In this document: piece by piece, positions 1 through 10,865 of the stretch
Position numbering within the stretch: the stretch's first letter is position 1
Layout: every line of letters begins with the position of its first letter
NCBI GenBank assembly: GCA_027257055.1
Contig: JAPVLO010000179.1
Span: 2,976,001-3,040,000 of the forward strand
Source of the DNA: Cephalopachus bancanus
Taxonomy: Eukaryota; Chordata; Mammalia; Primates; Tarsiidae
Length of the DNA stretch: 64,000 nucleotides
Direction of reading: 5' to 3'
Translations under genes and position numbers: made by a program
The notes under the pieces: model-generated
What the model was told of the DNA's origin: nothing
What the model saw: the letters and a program-made list of their open reading frames with translations, nothing else
Database searches by the model: none

Positions 1-340
1 GAAACATTTCAAATGAAAGTCCAATAGGGTTTGTTTTATGGGGTGTTCACATATGTCTTGGATTCATTTGTCTTGGGGGTTTATCAGCACACCTCATAAA
101 ATGTTCCTTAGCGGGTCTTAATGCCAATCTAACGGAGCCAAATGTACACACCATGGGAATGTTCATAGCGCAATGTTAGAATCATGTCTGGTGAACAGCT
201 AGATACATAAAGTTTAATTAGTCAAAGAACAAACTTTTCAAGCTCTAAACAACTTAATTATTTGCTGGCCCTCAGTGTAATAACTGCCTTCCAAGAAATA
301 CCACCCTGAGGAAAGATGTGCAAGTAATGATAATGACAAT
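1..340. other. Unique AT-rich sequence, no gene seen
   Basis: I recognise no repeat family and no open frame with splice signals here. The stretch ends at the target site of the first Alu. Confidence 0.5.
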
Positions 341-354
341 AAAAACAACCCTGC

Positions 355-635
355 GGAGCCAGGCTCGGTGGCTCAGCCTGTAATCCCGCGCCTTTGGGAG
401 GCTGAGGTGGGTGGATTGCCTGAGCCCGCGGGTTCGAGACCCGCCTGGGCAGCGAGACCTCATCTCTACAATAACTCAAAAAATCAGCCGGGTGTGGTAG
501 CGCATGCCTGTAATTCCGGCTACTTGGAAGGCTGAGGTGGAAGGATCGCCGGAGCCCAGCACTCCAGTCTGGGTGACCGAGTGAGACTCCGACTCAATAA
601 ATAAATAAATAAATAAATAAAATAAAAATATAGAT
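355..635 (+). mobile_element. Alu SINE, lineage-specific subfamily, internally deleted
   Basis: A dimeric 7SL-derived Alu starts with GGAGCCAGGCTCGGTGGCTC and ends in an AATA-rich tail. The target-site duplication aaaaacaaccctgc is perfect at 341-354 and 636-649. The right arm lacks about 35 bases between 'GGAGCCCAGC' and 'ACTCCAGTCTGG', where other copies have the 'aggtcgaggctgcggtggcc' part. The exact duplication and preserved CpG sites suggest a fairly recent insertion. Confidence 0.93.
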
Positions 636-1186
636 AAAAACAACCCTGCAGAATTTCTGGAACCTTAACACTCCCCACCCTGAGTAGTAGTTCCGATCTC
701 CCTGTACCTACCCCCACACTCCTTCCACCTACCCAATCCCGAGAAAGTTCTGGTTTTCTCTTTGGAAACCATTTGCTATCTCTTCTACCATTCACTCACT
801 CACTCATTAACTTAACAGGCATTTATCAAGCATCGATGCCATACCAATTCTGGGGTCCCTGTCCCTGTGGCGTTTACAGTGCCCTGCAGGTCCTCTTAAG
901 CCATCCAGTGTGGTGGCAGCTCAGTGTACCCTTCCTGAGTCCATGACCAGGTCTGAAGGATACTGCCATGGTCAAGAATGAATCATCTTGCATCGTTACT
1001 TTGATGCTGAAGTACTTCCTATGGCAGTCCTGTTTTCCCTCCCTGGCTCTGGAGGACTAGGCAAGGACCAGGAGGGACTGGCATGGCCTCCACTCCCAAA
1101 GGAGGTAGGATACCTTCTCATTTCCAACTCAGAGGCCAACTCCCCTGACCCTACACTGAGCCCAAGATTGAGTAGACTCACTTTCA

Positions 1187-1231
1187 ACCTATTAAACTAG
1201 GTTTAAGACCTATTAAACTAGGTTAAACTAG
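1187..1231. repeat. Short tandem duplication, 21-bp period
   Basis: The word acctattaaactagg occurs at 1187-1201 and 1208-1222, followed by a third partial copy. It lies in otherwise unrecognised sequence (650-1700). Confidence 0.8.
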
Positions 1232-1700
1232 CTCGGGGAAGTCTTTCTTCTATATAATACAATCACCCGTAAAATTGCTTGCAGCACTTAGAGGAATGCC
1301 CTGAAGTACACTGAAGGACTAATAACATGCAATTGGGTTCTCCTGGCCTATCAGGTAACTTTATGCCCGTTATAAAAAGCAAAAGGCTCCCTCCCTGGGT
1401 GGATAAATTAGAAACACACGCCCCATTTGGAGCATCGCAGCCTCTTGGACACAGAGCCCATTTAGCGCACCATGTGCTGGACTTCCACTCTACCTTCCTC
1501 CCTGCTGATTCCTTTAGCAGCACAGGAACTGCATCCCCATGGGTGGCAGCCCTGGCTTCCCCTGCCTGAGTGGGAAGCCGGACTCCAGTGGACGAACTGA
1601 GTTCCGGCAGAATTGCGTTCCTCATCCCCAGCGGGTCGCTCTTCCAGGAACACCTCGCCCATGCTCAGCCCCGCACAGCCAACTCTCATTCAGTCCCAAC

Positions 1701-1914
1701 TCAGGCATCCTCGATCCTGGAGTCTTTCTCCAACGTGCCCATCCTGGTATCAGTGGGCAAGCGAATGTCTGCCGCAGCCCTCAGCACTTTCTGTTTCAAC
1801 AGGGGGTCCATTTGCAGGTTTTCTTCACGCAAGTAATAGTTATCCTGCAAGGACAGAGACCTCATTTTACTCAGCTTCGATCTCACCACTCTCAGCTGAG
1901 GATCTTGCCTTGTG
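1701..1914 (-). CDS. Candidate terminal coding exon of an unidentified gene
   Basis: On the minus strand a good splice acceptor (pyrimidine-rich tract ending gctttcag) sits just above 1914. The single open frame then runs one leftover base plus 70 codons to a TGA at 1701-1703. The predicted tail is hydrophilic and basic-acidic, with motifs such as RSKLSKMRSLSLQDNYY and a C-terminal KDSRIEDA. It resembles a cytoplasmic C-terminus, but I do not recognise the family. The frame stays open upstream of the acceptor into the ERV LTR, where it crosses a hydrophobic stretch; that part is probably intron. No poly(A) signal was found downstream. It could be the last exon of the minus-strand gene suggested by the units near 55 kb, or a chance open frame. 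The phase (one leftover base) requires an upstream exon ending with two extra bases, which I did not find. Confidence 0.4.
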
Positions 1915-2023
1915 CTGAAAGCAATAAAAGCAATGAGGACACAACTCATACAGGCTTCTATGACCAAATCTACCACCCACCTGCCACTATATTCTGCCTT
2001 CTCTCCTGATACTGGGAAAGAAT

Positions 2024-2740
2024 TGATGCCAGGTGAGGTGTGGCGCAAAACTTGTGGATTCTTTGGCTCGCTTCTAAAATGAATTTTAGAGTGACCAGCA
2101 AAGTTTTCAGAGTTTATTAGAGAAAGAATAGAGAAAAGAAAAGGAGACATGCCAGAGCTGGCATGGGCGAAAGAAATTGTACCTTTTGCTTTTTACAATA
2201 GACCTGCTATACCTTCATATGATTGACATGCTAAAGAGGGTGGAGCCCAAGTAACCACCACTCTGGAGATTGACATCTCCAGGCTCCTGATGGGAGGAGA
2301 GAAGGGGAGGGGTGGTCTTTTCTTGACCACGTTGTCTTTAGTGGGAGACCTGCCAGACATTTCCAATTCACAAGTTCCTGAGCCAAAAGGTGGTCTTATG
2401 ATCATTTCTATGACTTTCCTTAGTTAAGGGGTGGCATTTGTCCTTCTGCCTTCAACAGGGAGCCTGAAAGTTTCTTGGTGATTATTATGCTATACCATGA
2501 ATTGAATGGTTGGACTATCCTATTCTTGCATCTGATGGAATATTCTTCTGACTTGCCGAGGAGGTAGGGTACTTGGCCTGAAGTAAAAAGTAATTTTAAA
2601 AATATCTAAATGCTTCCTAAAACCTGCCCAGGGGAAATTTATCTATCTATATCTAACCTGTGCTATCTACCCTGCCTCTACTTCCTCCTTAGAGAGTTTC
2701 AATCCCATAATCATATGGGGTGCTGAGGGGTCTTCTGTAG
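2024..2740 (-). repeat. 3' LTR of the ERV
   Basis: It aligns by eye over its length with 8108-9181. Both copies begin tgatgccaggt and share tttagagtg, gagacatgccagagctggcat and ctatctatatcta blocks in the same order. The right limit is approximate, because similarity fades after the 'catatgggg' block near 2720. Confidence 0.8.
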
Positions 2741-2807
2741 CTTCTTCAAAGCTGGCTGTGGGCGTAGTCCTGCCTAGCCAGAGACTGAAAATTTCTCCCT
2801 GTCTGAT

Positions 2808-3035
2808 CTAAGGCATCCAGATCTGTTTTAACAGAGGCATGGTTTGCAGGCATCGGCTGGCTATGGGCATAAAATTGCTGGTTTCTGGAAGAACAACTTT
2901 AACTAGACAGTTAAAGAGACATGGGTCAAAAATTAGAAGGATTATTACCATTACAGGGGTCCAATAAAAGGAATAACTTAAGGAAACCCCTCCTTCTGCA
3001 GCAAGCAGAGAAGTTAAGTGAAGCCCGGTATACAT
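2808..3035 (-). pseudogene. env transmembrane-subunit tail remnant (ERV)
   Basis: A 75-residue open frame on the minus strand has a hydrophobic membrane anchor followed by a short PCLFNCLVK-type segment. This layout is typical of the membrane span and cytoplasmic tail of gammaretrovirus-like Env. It lies just upstream of the 3' LTR, where env should end. The surface subunit and fusion-peptide region are not recognisable upstream (3050-4846 is AT-rich and full of stops), so this is a fragment without function. Confidence 0.6.
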
Positions 3036-3830
3036 TTTGACAATTTACAATTTAGGTGGTGGCTGATTACCTTTCGTACAAGGACTATAAGTTCTGCAGT
3101 TACCAGCATAATTTAAATGATAAACTTTAATTTCTGTGGGTTTATTCTAAGTAGTAGCTTTCAGAGTTTCTGATGTATTTCTAGACAATAGTGAACTTAA
3201 CAGATTTTTCTGAACTGTAATTTGAACCAGGCACTCAAGTGACTCATATAAAATCTGAAGAGAAATCTGAAAATGTTTGGAGACTTGCACCCAGAAAAGA
3301 CTTCATGATGTAATTTAAATTGTAGAAAACGATACAACTTAAAAACAATGAACAAGAGAATTTTAAACAGGTATACCAGCTTCTTTTGAAACATAATTGT
3401 TTTCAGTTTCCGTTTTTGTTAAAGACAAATTATAGTAGATTAGTTTACTTGTTTAGACTTAATATATCTTATTTGCACATAAAGTGTAACGAGATTATTT
3501 GCCATATAGGCCTTTTAAAATTGACTTTGTTGGAAATTTTTTTAAAATAAGGAATCTCAGATTAGATTAAAACCTTAATCTTAATTCTTTAAAGCAGTCT
3601 GTTTTGAAATATTATTTCAGTTAAAGTAACCAGTGTTTCCAATCACATTTTGTTATAAAAGAAAACAGACTTTTATTGAACGTATGCAAACAACCATACT
3701 GTTAGAAATTAATAAACAGTTGTTTAACATTTTGGAGAAACTAGATAGAAAAATTACATGTCTTAAATATTGTTTGCAACACCATACTTTACTTATTTGT
3801 TAAAAAAAAAGTAAATTTCTCCAAGAAATT

Positions 3831-4114
3831 TTTTTTTTTTTGAGTTGGAGTCTCACTCTGTCATCCAGACTGGAGTGCAGTGACTGCTCCCGGCCACCGC
3901 AGCCTCAACCTGCTGGGCTCCGGCGATTCTTCCGCCTCAGCCTTCTGAGTAGCCAGAATTACAGACGCGCGCTACCACATCCGGCTAATTTTTTGATTTA
4001 TTGTAAAGATGAGGTCTCGCCTGCCCAGGCGGGTCTCGAACCTGCAGGCTCAGGCAATCCACTCACCTCAGCCTCCCAAAAGCACGGGATTACAGCCTGA
4101 GCCACCGAGCCCGG
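3831..4114 (-). mobile_element. Alu SINE inside the ERV
   Basis: A complete Alu on the minus strand starts with a poly(T) run and has a CTGCTGGGCTCCGGCGATTC block. The target-site duplication caagaaatt lies at 3822-3830 and 4115-4123. It is younger than the ERV it interrupts. Confidence 0.93.
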
Positions 4115-4846
4115 CAAGAAATTTTGACTCTGAAAAATATAGCAAAAATAACGTCATACTTTAAACAATTAATTTATAAAATTATTTGTTTTTTATTAAC
4201 TCAATTTATGCAATTAACTCTTGTTCTGTTAGCAGTCCTAATTAGCACTCGTCATGAACACACAAGTTTTTTTAATAAGAGTTCTGGAAGAAGATTTTAA
4301 AGTTGTTAGCAATTTATACTGAATGAAACTTTTTAGATTTTAGCTAACTTGATTAGATATGTGATTAATCTGGCATAAACCTTTAACAGCTTGAATTTAA
4401 AGATATAAGTTTACTGACAACTTAAGTACAAAAAGTATTACAGAAGCAAAATTTTAAACTTTAAAACACTTAGCATAAATGATATTTAAACAATAGACCT
4501 AGTCAAAACATTTAAATTTTGAAAGCATTCTCTTTTTTCTAATTTTAAAACTGTAGTTACTTACTAAAGGTTGACAGATTAGTATTTTAAGAAAAACAAC
4601 TGACATAATGGCATTTGGCCTAACATCAGTAATTGATATTAATGGTTAATTCATAGACATAACTAATTTTTTTGTAAACTTGATTGTTTATAGAATTCCT
4701 TTCACACATTTCTTTTCACAAATCTTTCACATGTCATTCCTCAACATACACATATCATTTTTTGATGCTTGAATACCCTCTATTTTTATCCCATACTTTC
4801 CTTCTTCCCAAATAACCATTCATTCTATTATAGGAGAAAAAAGTAC

Positions 4847-5448
4847 TGTAGCGGGAAGACAGAGAGATCCTGACACCGAGACTATTATAGGAAGTGGCAC
4901 TTTATTACGCCAGCGGGCTCGGCGGGCTTGATGGAGCTAACGCTTCCAGGTCGAGCCCTGCAGAACAGGAGAAGCGGGGTCTCATACCTTCGTTTAGGTA
5001 AGGGAGGGGGGTCGTGTTGAGCGATTACATATTCTCTTTGGAATTTACATGGTGGTGTTCATAAAAATCAGATTTTTCAAAGAACAAATGGTCTCCAGGA
5101 ACTGCAGGGTTGTAAACCGTCAACTTTAAGAGAGGGGTTTTGGGTAAGTCTGTGAATTAGTTACTCTTTTGCATTTCCATGAAAGCCATCAGTCTTTGGC
5201 CATTTGACTTTTTCAAACAAAACTGGCCTGGTGGGTCTTTAAAGCTTGCAGCTTGCCTTTCAAAAGGAAATACCTTTAACTGCTACCAACCCCCTTTCTG
5301 CCACAGGGTTAGTGGGAGACAATCTGTCATCCCAGGTGATTGCCATGGGGCCAACTGCTGACCCCGAAGCAGCTACTCATGTGTTTCTGTGTTCACTCAC
5401 TCAATTACACAAGAAATATATATTTGAGCATTTGCCCCATTCTGCTAT
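4847..5448 (-). mobile_element. Nested LTR of a different ERV (probable solo LTR)
   Basis: The sequence changes abruptly at 4847 (tgtagcgggaagacag) to a CpG-rich block unlike the surrounding AT-rich ERV interior. On the minus strand it reads as an LTR end: an AATAAA poly(A) signal (complement near 4903-4910) about 55 bases before a terminus ending in CA. The short word agtac flanks it at 4842-4846 and again at 5449-5453. The far end does not show a clean TG start, so the right boundary is uncertain. The surviving CpGs suggest it is younger than its host element. Confidence 0.5.
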
Positions 5449-5739
5449 AGTACCACACAAGATCCTTTCTTATACAAAATTATTCACTTTCCTTATATCC
5501 TTCTTTCTTACCAAAAAAATTTTTTATACCAACAACGTTTTTTTACATCTTTCCTTTGTTTTCTGGTTTCTTTTCTTTTTTTTTTTAACCTTTTTTGTAG
5601 ATAACTTTTTATATTCATAATTTGAATTAACCTTTTAGTAACTTTTGATTAGCAAATAGGTGAAACGTCTAACTCTTAAACACTCTCAACTCCCACCAGC
5701 AAGCAGGTGTCAGGAGAAAGAGGTTCAGCATGAGCAGTT

Positions 5740-6205
5740 AAGGCTAAAAACTTAGTACCAGTATCAATCAAAAAATTAATTTGGACCCCAGCCACATCCA
5801 TACAGACCTGGGATCCTCTGGGGTGATGGTAAACAGAGTACTGGCCTGGGCCATGGATTTTGGGCCCCTTCAGTCAGTGGCCACTGTCCAAGCCAGGTGT
5901 TCCCCCTTCTCTCCAGGAGAGGCTGCACCAGCCCTTCCAGTGGCCTTCTTGTTCATATGTTGGACAAGGTCCTGGGAGCTTAAGTTGTCAGGACAGTTGT
6001 ACTTCAAGTGCCCAGAATAACTGGATTCACAGCAGCAGATACCATCTCCCTTAGCAAGTTTATTCTTCTTAGGTCTCTGTTGGGTGGCTGAAATTTTGTC
6101 ACTGATGGCAACTGCCAAATAGGTTTGCCTGCTTTTTGTCTCACTGGTGCTCATCCTGGAGGCTTTCTCTTTTTTCCTTAATGTCTTGATTGCTAAAAAA
6201 CTCAA
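5740..6205 (-). pseudogene. gag nucleocapsid / protease remnant (ERV)
   Basis: Read on the minus strand, two degenerate CCHC zinc knuckles appear at 5993-6034 and 5925-5966. Each fits C-X2-C-X4-H-X4-C except that its second cysteine is replaced, by Ser and by Tyr respectively. An aspartic protease active-site triplet Asp-Thr-Gly lies at 5757-5765, in the same frame as the second knuckle. The first knuckle is in a different frame, and stop codons intervene. This is the expected order of nucleocapsid then protease. The element cannot make a working protein here. Confidence 0.7.
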
Positions 6206-6658
6206 ATGTTTTCTGTAATTGGGAATTTGGTAGTTTGTATTTCTATGTCAAGCCTCTGGAGTCAGTCATCTAGGATATAATCTTTTATGTAAAGTAGTGA
6301 AATAAATTTTTTAAATGCTTCTACATATGGAAGTTCTGACCATTTCCCTTTAAGCCTACAGAATGAATCTAATTGCCTTATGATATTAAAGCAAGATTCC
6401 TGTTTGTTTTTCAAATCTCATTATTTGCTAACTTGTATTTAGTCCAAATTTGATTGCAATAATGTATTAATTTATTTTGTTTTAAACCATGTTTAGAACT
6501 AATTCCAATTTTTTCCATTTCTTTAAAATCTGCCCCAGTGGGGTGTCTGAGGGTATAGAGTATTACTCATTTTGTTTGCATTCCTTGAAAACCCAGAATT
6601 TTGCCTTTAAACTCTTATGCACTGTGTCTGTCCTTCCTTCCTTCCTTCCTTCCTTCCT

Positions 6659-6932
6659 TGTCTCACTCCATGGTCCAGGCTGGAGTACTGTGGCAAGTTC
6701 ATGGCCACCCCAGCCTCCACCTGCTGGGCTCAGATGATCCTTTTGCCTCAGGCTTCCAAATAGCTGTAACTACTGGCATGCGCTACCATGCCTGGCTTAT
6801 TTTTTGATTTATTGTGGGATGAGGTTTTGCCAAGTTGCCCAGGCTGTTCTTGAACTATGGGCTCTGGCAATCTGCTCACCTTGACCTCCCAAAGTGCTGG
6901 AATTACAGGCTTGAATCACTGCGCCCGGCTAC
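6659..6932 (-). mobile_element. Diverged Alu SINE with CTTC repeat at its tail
   Basis: A minus-strand Alu body runs from tctcactccatggtccagg to cactgcgcccggct. Its poly(T) end has become a CTTC microsatellite (about 6633-6658). It is more diverged than the neighbouring Alus. It interrupts the gag region of the ERV. Confidence 0.85.
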
Positions 6933-8090
6933 GCTGTGTTTTTCAAAGGAAAATTCTGAAACACATATAAAGCCATAAACAGTGATGCCAGGCATCCCTG
7001 GGATCCTGATGGCCTCTCCTGAACTGAGGGTCCCCAGCCCTCCTTAAAGCTTCCCTCTGCTTAGGTATCCACCTACATAGAACTTTCCATACCAGTAACC
7101 TCAAGGCCACGAACCAATGAGGTTTAATTCAGGACTCTCCGACAATGCCTTTGAAATGGTCTGATACAAAAACCTTTTTAGAATGAACAGATCACGTAGA
7201 TGTGAAATGATCTGTTCCTACTTATTTCCAATTATGAACAGGAAATTTGCTAAGACCCTTTATAAATTACTAAATTAGAGTTTTAGTTGTGAGGTATGGA
7301 CAATTAAATGAGAATGATCAGTTTCCATGCTTCATCGTGCCACATGGACAACACCTAGCTTTTTGCCTGTCCTGCAGAAGTACTGGGCTTAGTAAAGTGA
7401 CTTAATCATGTGGGAAGGGCTAGTTCCCATACACCATTATGTCACACAGAGCATATTCAGCATTTAAAGCTTTACTTGTCTTGTAAAAGGGGTGCTAGTC
7501 AGTTGCAGCCAATAAAAACTCTTTAGCAAACCTTACAATACAAACAGTGGTATTATCTAGCACTGAATTTTAAAGTAGGGGCTTAACATACATTAAATAC
7601 TTCTAAGAGAACCTTGAACAGATTTACAAAGTTGTTGATTTGTAATCTTGAGCAAGGCGTAAACCTTTAGAAACAGACACATCTCCAAGTAACCTGGCTG
7701 CTAAGCATCTGAAAACAAGAACAATCTAGCTACTTAAATACCAGAGAAAAGCATTCCATCTCCATTCCAAGTAGGAATCCTTCCCTCACTCCAGTAGAAC
7801 AGTGAGAGTAAAGCATGAGAAAAAGAAAAAGCAGGAGTCTTCTGGAAAAAAAAAAGTCTGACTTCATCTACTTCCTCTGTGTCTCCCATCAAGGGGGACC
7901 AGTAATCTTGGCTGGAGGGAGCAGAAACCGAGCAATAGGGAGGAGAGTCCATAAGTGACCCCGAGAAGGAAGAGGAGTGATAAAGAAAATGGCAGAGGCC
8001 AAGAGGAAAGAGAGAGAGAAGAGAGAGATAGAAGCTGTTGCCACCATACCTACAGATCATGTAGTGCCAGCAATTGCAGAACTTCAAGAG

Positions 8091-8105
8091 CCATGTTGGG
8101 CGCCA
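8091..8105 (-). promoter_or_regulatory. ERV primer binding site, tRNA-Lys-like
   Basis: The minus strand reads TGGCGCCCAACATGG two bases inside the 5' LTR. This matches the tRNA-Lys1,2 primer binding site of retroviruses (TGGCGCCCAACGTGG) with one mismatch. Its place next to the LTR edge fixes the orientation of the provirus. Confidence 0.8.
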
Positions 8106-8107
8106 GA

Positions 8108-9181
8108 TGATGCCAGGTAGGGTGCAGCACAAAACTCGTGGATTCTTTGGCTCATTTCTAAAATGAATTTTAGAGTGGCTAGCAAAGTTTTCAAACAAAG
8201 TTTATTAGAGAAAGAAGAGAGAAAAGAAAGGGAGACATGCCAGAGCTGGCATGAGTGACAGAAATTACACCTTTTGCTTTTTACAATCGACTTGCTATGC
8301 CTTAACAATGATTGACATGCTAAAGAGGGTGGAGCCCAGGTAACCACCACTCTGGAGATTAACATCTCTAGGCTCCTGATGGGAGGAAGTGGTTTTTTCC
8401 TGACCACATTGTCTTTTGTAGGCAACCTGCCAGACATTTCCAATTCACAAGTTCCTAAACTAAAAGGTGGTCTTATTATCATTTCTATGACTTTGGTAAG
8501 TTAAGGGGTAGTATTTGGACTTCTGCCTTCAACAGGCAATCTGAAAGTTCCTTAGTGATGATTATGCTGTTCCGTGAATTGAAAAGTTGGGCTGAGCCGG
8601 GGTCGGTGGCTCAGCCTGTAATCCCGTGCTTTGGGAGGCTGAGGTGAGTGGACTGCCTGAACCCGTGGGTTCGAGACCCGCCTGGGTAAGTTGGCGAGAC
8701 CTCATCTTTACAATAAATCAAAAAATTAGCCGGGCGTGGTAGCGTGCGCCTGTAGTTCCAGCTATTTGGAAGACTGAGGCGGAAGGATCGCCAGAGCCCA
8801 GCAGGCAGAGGCTGCAGTGGCCGGGAGTGGCCACTGCACTCCAGTCTGGGCGACAGAGTGAGACTCCAACTCAAAAAAAAAAAAAAGAAAGAAAAGAAAA
8901 GAAAAGTTGGGCTGTCCTATTCTTGCATCTGATGCAGTTTTCTTTTGATTTTGTCAGGGAGGTGGGGTCCTTGGCCTGCAGTAAAATGTAATTTTTTAAA
9001 TGTCTGAATGCTTCCTAAAACCTGCCTAGGGGAAATTTATCTATCTATATCTAAACCGTGTTAGCTACCCTGTCTCAAAATGGCTCCTGGGCTTATCTAC
9101 ATCCATGCTGTCTCATCTACTCCAGGACGTCATTGCAAAAATCACCCCACCCCATGAATCATGGGGTTTTTTCTTACTACA
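8108..9181 (-). repeat. 5' LTR of the ERV, split by an Alu
   Basis: Partner of the 2024-2740 LTR, with the same block order. It is longer because of an Alu at 8595-8901 and about 60 extra bases near 9076-9140. The end near 9181 (ttactaca) would give a TG start on the minus strand. The two LTRs differ at many positions and by indels, which argues for an old integration. Confidence 0.75.
8595..8901 (+). mobile_element. Alu SINE inside the ERV 5' LTR
   Basis: Full-length Alu with an A-rich tail and a perfect 13-base duplication aaaagttgggctg at 8582-8594 and 8902-8914. Confidence 0.95.
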
Positions 9182-9399
9182 TTGACCCCATCAAAATAAT
9201 AGGCAATATACAATACTAATAATATTATACTTTGCCCATCTTATTTTTTAAAATCTCTCTCTAACTACTGCCCAATTTCTTGGTAGATTTTGCAACAAAA
9301 TTGCTTTCAAGAATTGTCCATACTCTGTTTGTACTTCTCATTCCATTCTCTCTAGACAGATTCTAATCAGGTTCCCACCTCCCCTGACACCACTCCATG

Positions 9400-9730
9400 A
9401 ACATTGCTGTCCTTGAGGCGATGGTGGCCTCCATGTTGCCAGATCCAATGCTTAAATGGCATCTTATAAGAGAGGCATTTCGTGACATCCTAGATAAAAT
9501 AATATCTCTCCACTACCCTGAATTCCTTTTCCTTATCTCATTTTTCTGCATGTTTATTTATGTCATATACTTCTTTGTTAATTATCTTTCTTTTCCCACT
9601 AAAATGTAAGTACGGTGAAGTCAGAGACTTTCACTGTTGTATTGACTGCTGTCAGAATAGTGCATTACACGTAGTACATGCTCCTCAAATATTTACTAAA
9701 CGAATCTCCAGTTTCTTGTTGGGTAGTGTG
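9400..9730 (+). repeat. Probable L2 3' end
   Basis: The order 'ccactaaaatgtaagtacggtgaagtcagagac ... gtagtacatgctcctcaaatatttactaaacgaat', read in pieces, follows the L2/CR1-type 3' end (aagctccatgaggacaggg ... gtaggtgctcaataaatatttg). It is heavily diverged. A segment near 9826-9904 ending cctctcaataaatcctgc may be another LTR end, but is too short to call. Confidence 0.4.
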
Positions 9731-10155
9731 TTCACTTTATAAGACTAATTTTATTTGGTAAAAGCACTGAGATTCTTAGATACAGTGCCCTGAGCAGACT
9801 GTAACTTTGGAGAAGACTTTTAAAAGTAAGGCTTTAGGGCAACCCCCTTGGGTCCCCTTCCACTGTGGAACTTTTTCTGTCCTCTCAATAAATCCTGCTT
9901 TTAAAAAAATGTAAGGATTTATTTGTCAGTGGATACATTTATTGCACGTCCGTCCCCAATGACCTAAGCTCAGGAGTGTGGGAATGAAGACCCACCTAAT
10001 GCTGACTGGGGAGGGCAGGATGGCTGGAACATACTCATTATGTGATACTGGCCCAGACTGACTGGAAGGCTTGCTTCTAGAAATGTGATTAAAATCCAGC
10101 CCCAGGTTTTTCAAGCACTTACCTCATCTCCTGGCTGACTTGCCTTTTATTTTAG

Positions 10156-10532
10156 GCTTAGCTGTAGGTTTGCATTCAGCAGTCACCAGTGAGATTTTGT
10201 CATCAACAGTGAAGGAGAAGAGCCTGAGCAAACCTGCAGAGACAGTGGAAGGCAGGCTAATAGAAATGGGGCTGCAGAAGGTTCCGGTAACCAGAGGAGA
10301 CAGCAGAACAGTAAATAACCCCCAGGCTTGTGGCATCCACAGAACCAGGGTATAGCCTTTTTGTCTTACAGTCACACAAAGGACCAATGCTAAAGATGTC
10401 CTTAAAAAGCATGATGAAGAATTGCATCCTGACAGTATCACAGCTACAAGGTTTACTGACCAGGTGGAGAAGATGTCAGAAAGATTGCATTCAACCAGGC
10501 AGAGTTATTTGGAAGAGTTTACCTGTATATGA
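10156..10532 (+). pseudogene. Exon-like reading frame with one internal stop
   Basis: A strong plus-strand splice acceptor (cttgccttttattttag) ends at 10155. After it one frame stays open to a TGA at 10530-10532 (124 codons), broken only by a TAG at 10353-10355. The predicted protein is hydrophilic and looks natural, with stretches such as TSEILSSTVKEKSLSKPAET before the stop and KKHDEELHPDSITATRFTD after it; the second half could form a coiled coil. I do not recognise the family. It could be a decayed exon, or a real exon with an error or read-through at the TAG. Neither flank shows a poly(A) tail, so a processed copy is less likely. The downstream donor is unclear. Chance cannot be excluded. 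Confidence 0.35.
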
Positions 10533-10639
10533 GTTGCATTTTTCTTTGGGTGGAATTTGCTTTTTGCTTTTTTCCCCCCTCTAGTGCTTGTAACTGGCTA
10601 GCTTCCTTGGATGTTACTGTTCTCAATTATCTTCTAAAT

Positions 10640-10800
10640 TGCTTAGAGTCACATAGCACTGGTGCTGGAAAAGACCTGAGAAGGATTCTTGTCCAAACAC
10701 CTCATTCTATAGATAAAGTAGCAGAAGTTCAGTGAAGTGAAGCATTTGTTCCTCAGTGTGTAAGAGGCATCAGTTAGGAATGGGTCGTGGGCCTTTTGAC
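10640..10800. repeat. Possible ancient repeat fragment
   Basis: The text 'tcacatagcactggtgctgg ... aaagtagcagaag' resembles old mammalian repeats that carry a 'ggaagggacctcagagatcatc ... agatgaggaaactgagg' pattern. It is too diverged to name. Confidence 0.3.
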
Positions 10801-10865
10801 TGATGTATTACCCCATCTGCCACCCAGTGATGAAGCCACACTTAAATATAAATGCCAAACTCTGT

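Larger units (their letters stand above)
2024..9181 (-). mobile_element. Defective endogenous retrovirus with both LTRs
   Basis: Two related LTRs in the same orientation bound this element: 2024-~2740 is the 3' LTR and 8108-~9181 is the 5' LTR. A primer binding site next to the 5' LTR, a gag zinc-knuckle/protease remnant near 5757-6034 and an env transmembrane tail near 2808-3035 follow in the correct minus-strand order. After subtracting two internal Alus and a nested LTR, only about 1.8 kb separates protease from env tail, too little for pol plus env, so most of pol is gone. Frames are broken by stops and frameshifts throughout. The protease and env tail look like class I (gammaretrovirus-like) ERVs. 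I saw no clear target-site duplication. Confidence 0.8.

Noticed and set aside
1539..2009. 156-codon plus-strand open frame
   Set aside because: It overlaps the opposite-strand exon candidate, which has better splice signals; it has no acceptor, donor or recognisable domain of its own.
7734..8482. Open frames of 132-154 codons on the minus strand
   Set aside because: They lie in the ERV leader and LTR, have no gag-like text and contain no conserved motif; treated as chance frames in the element.
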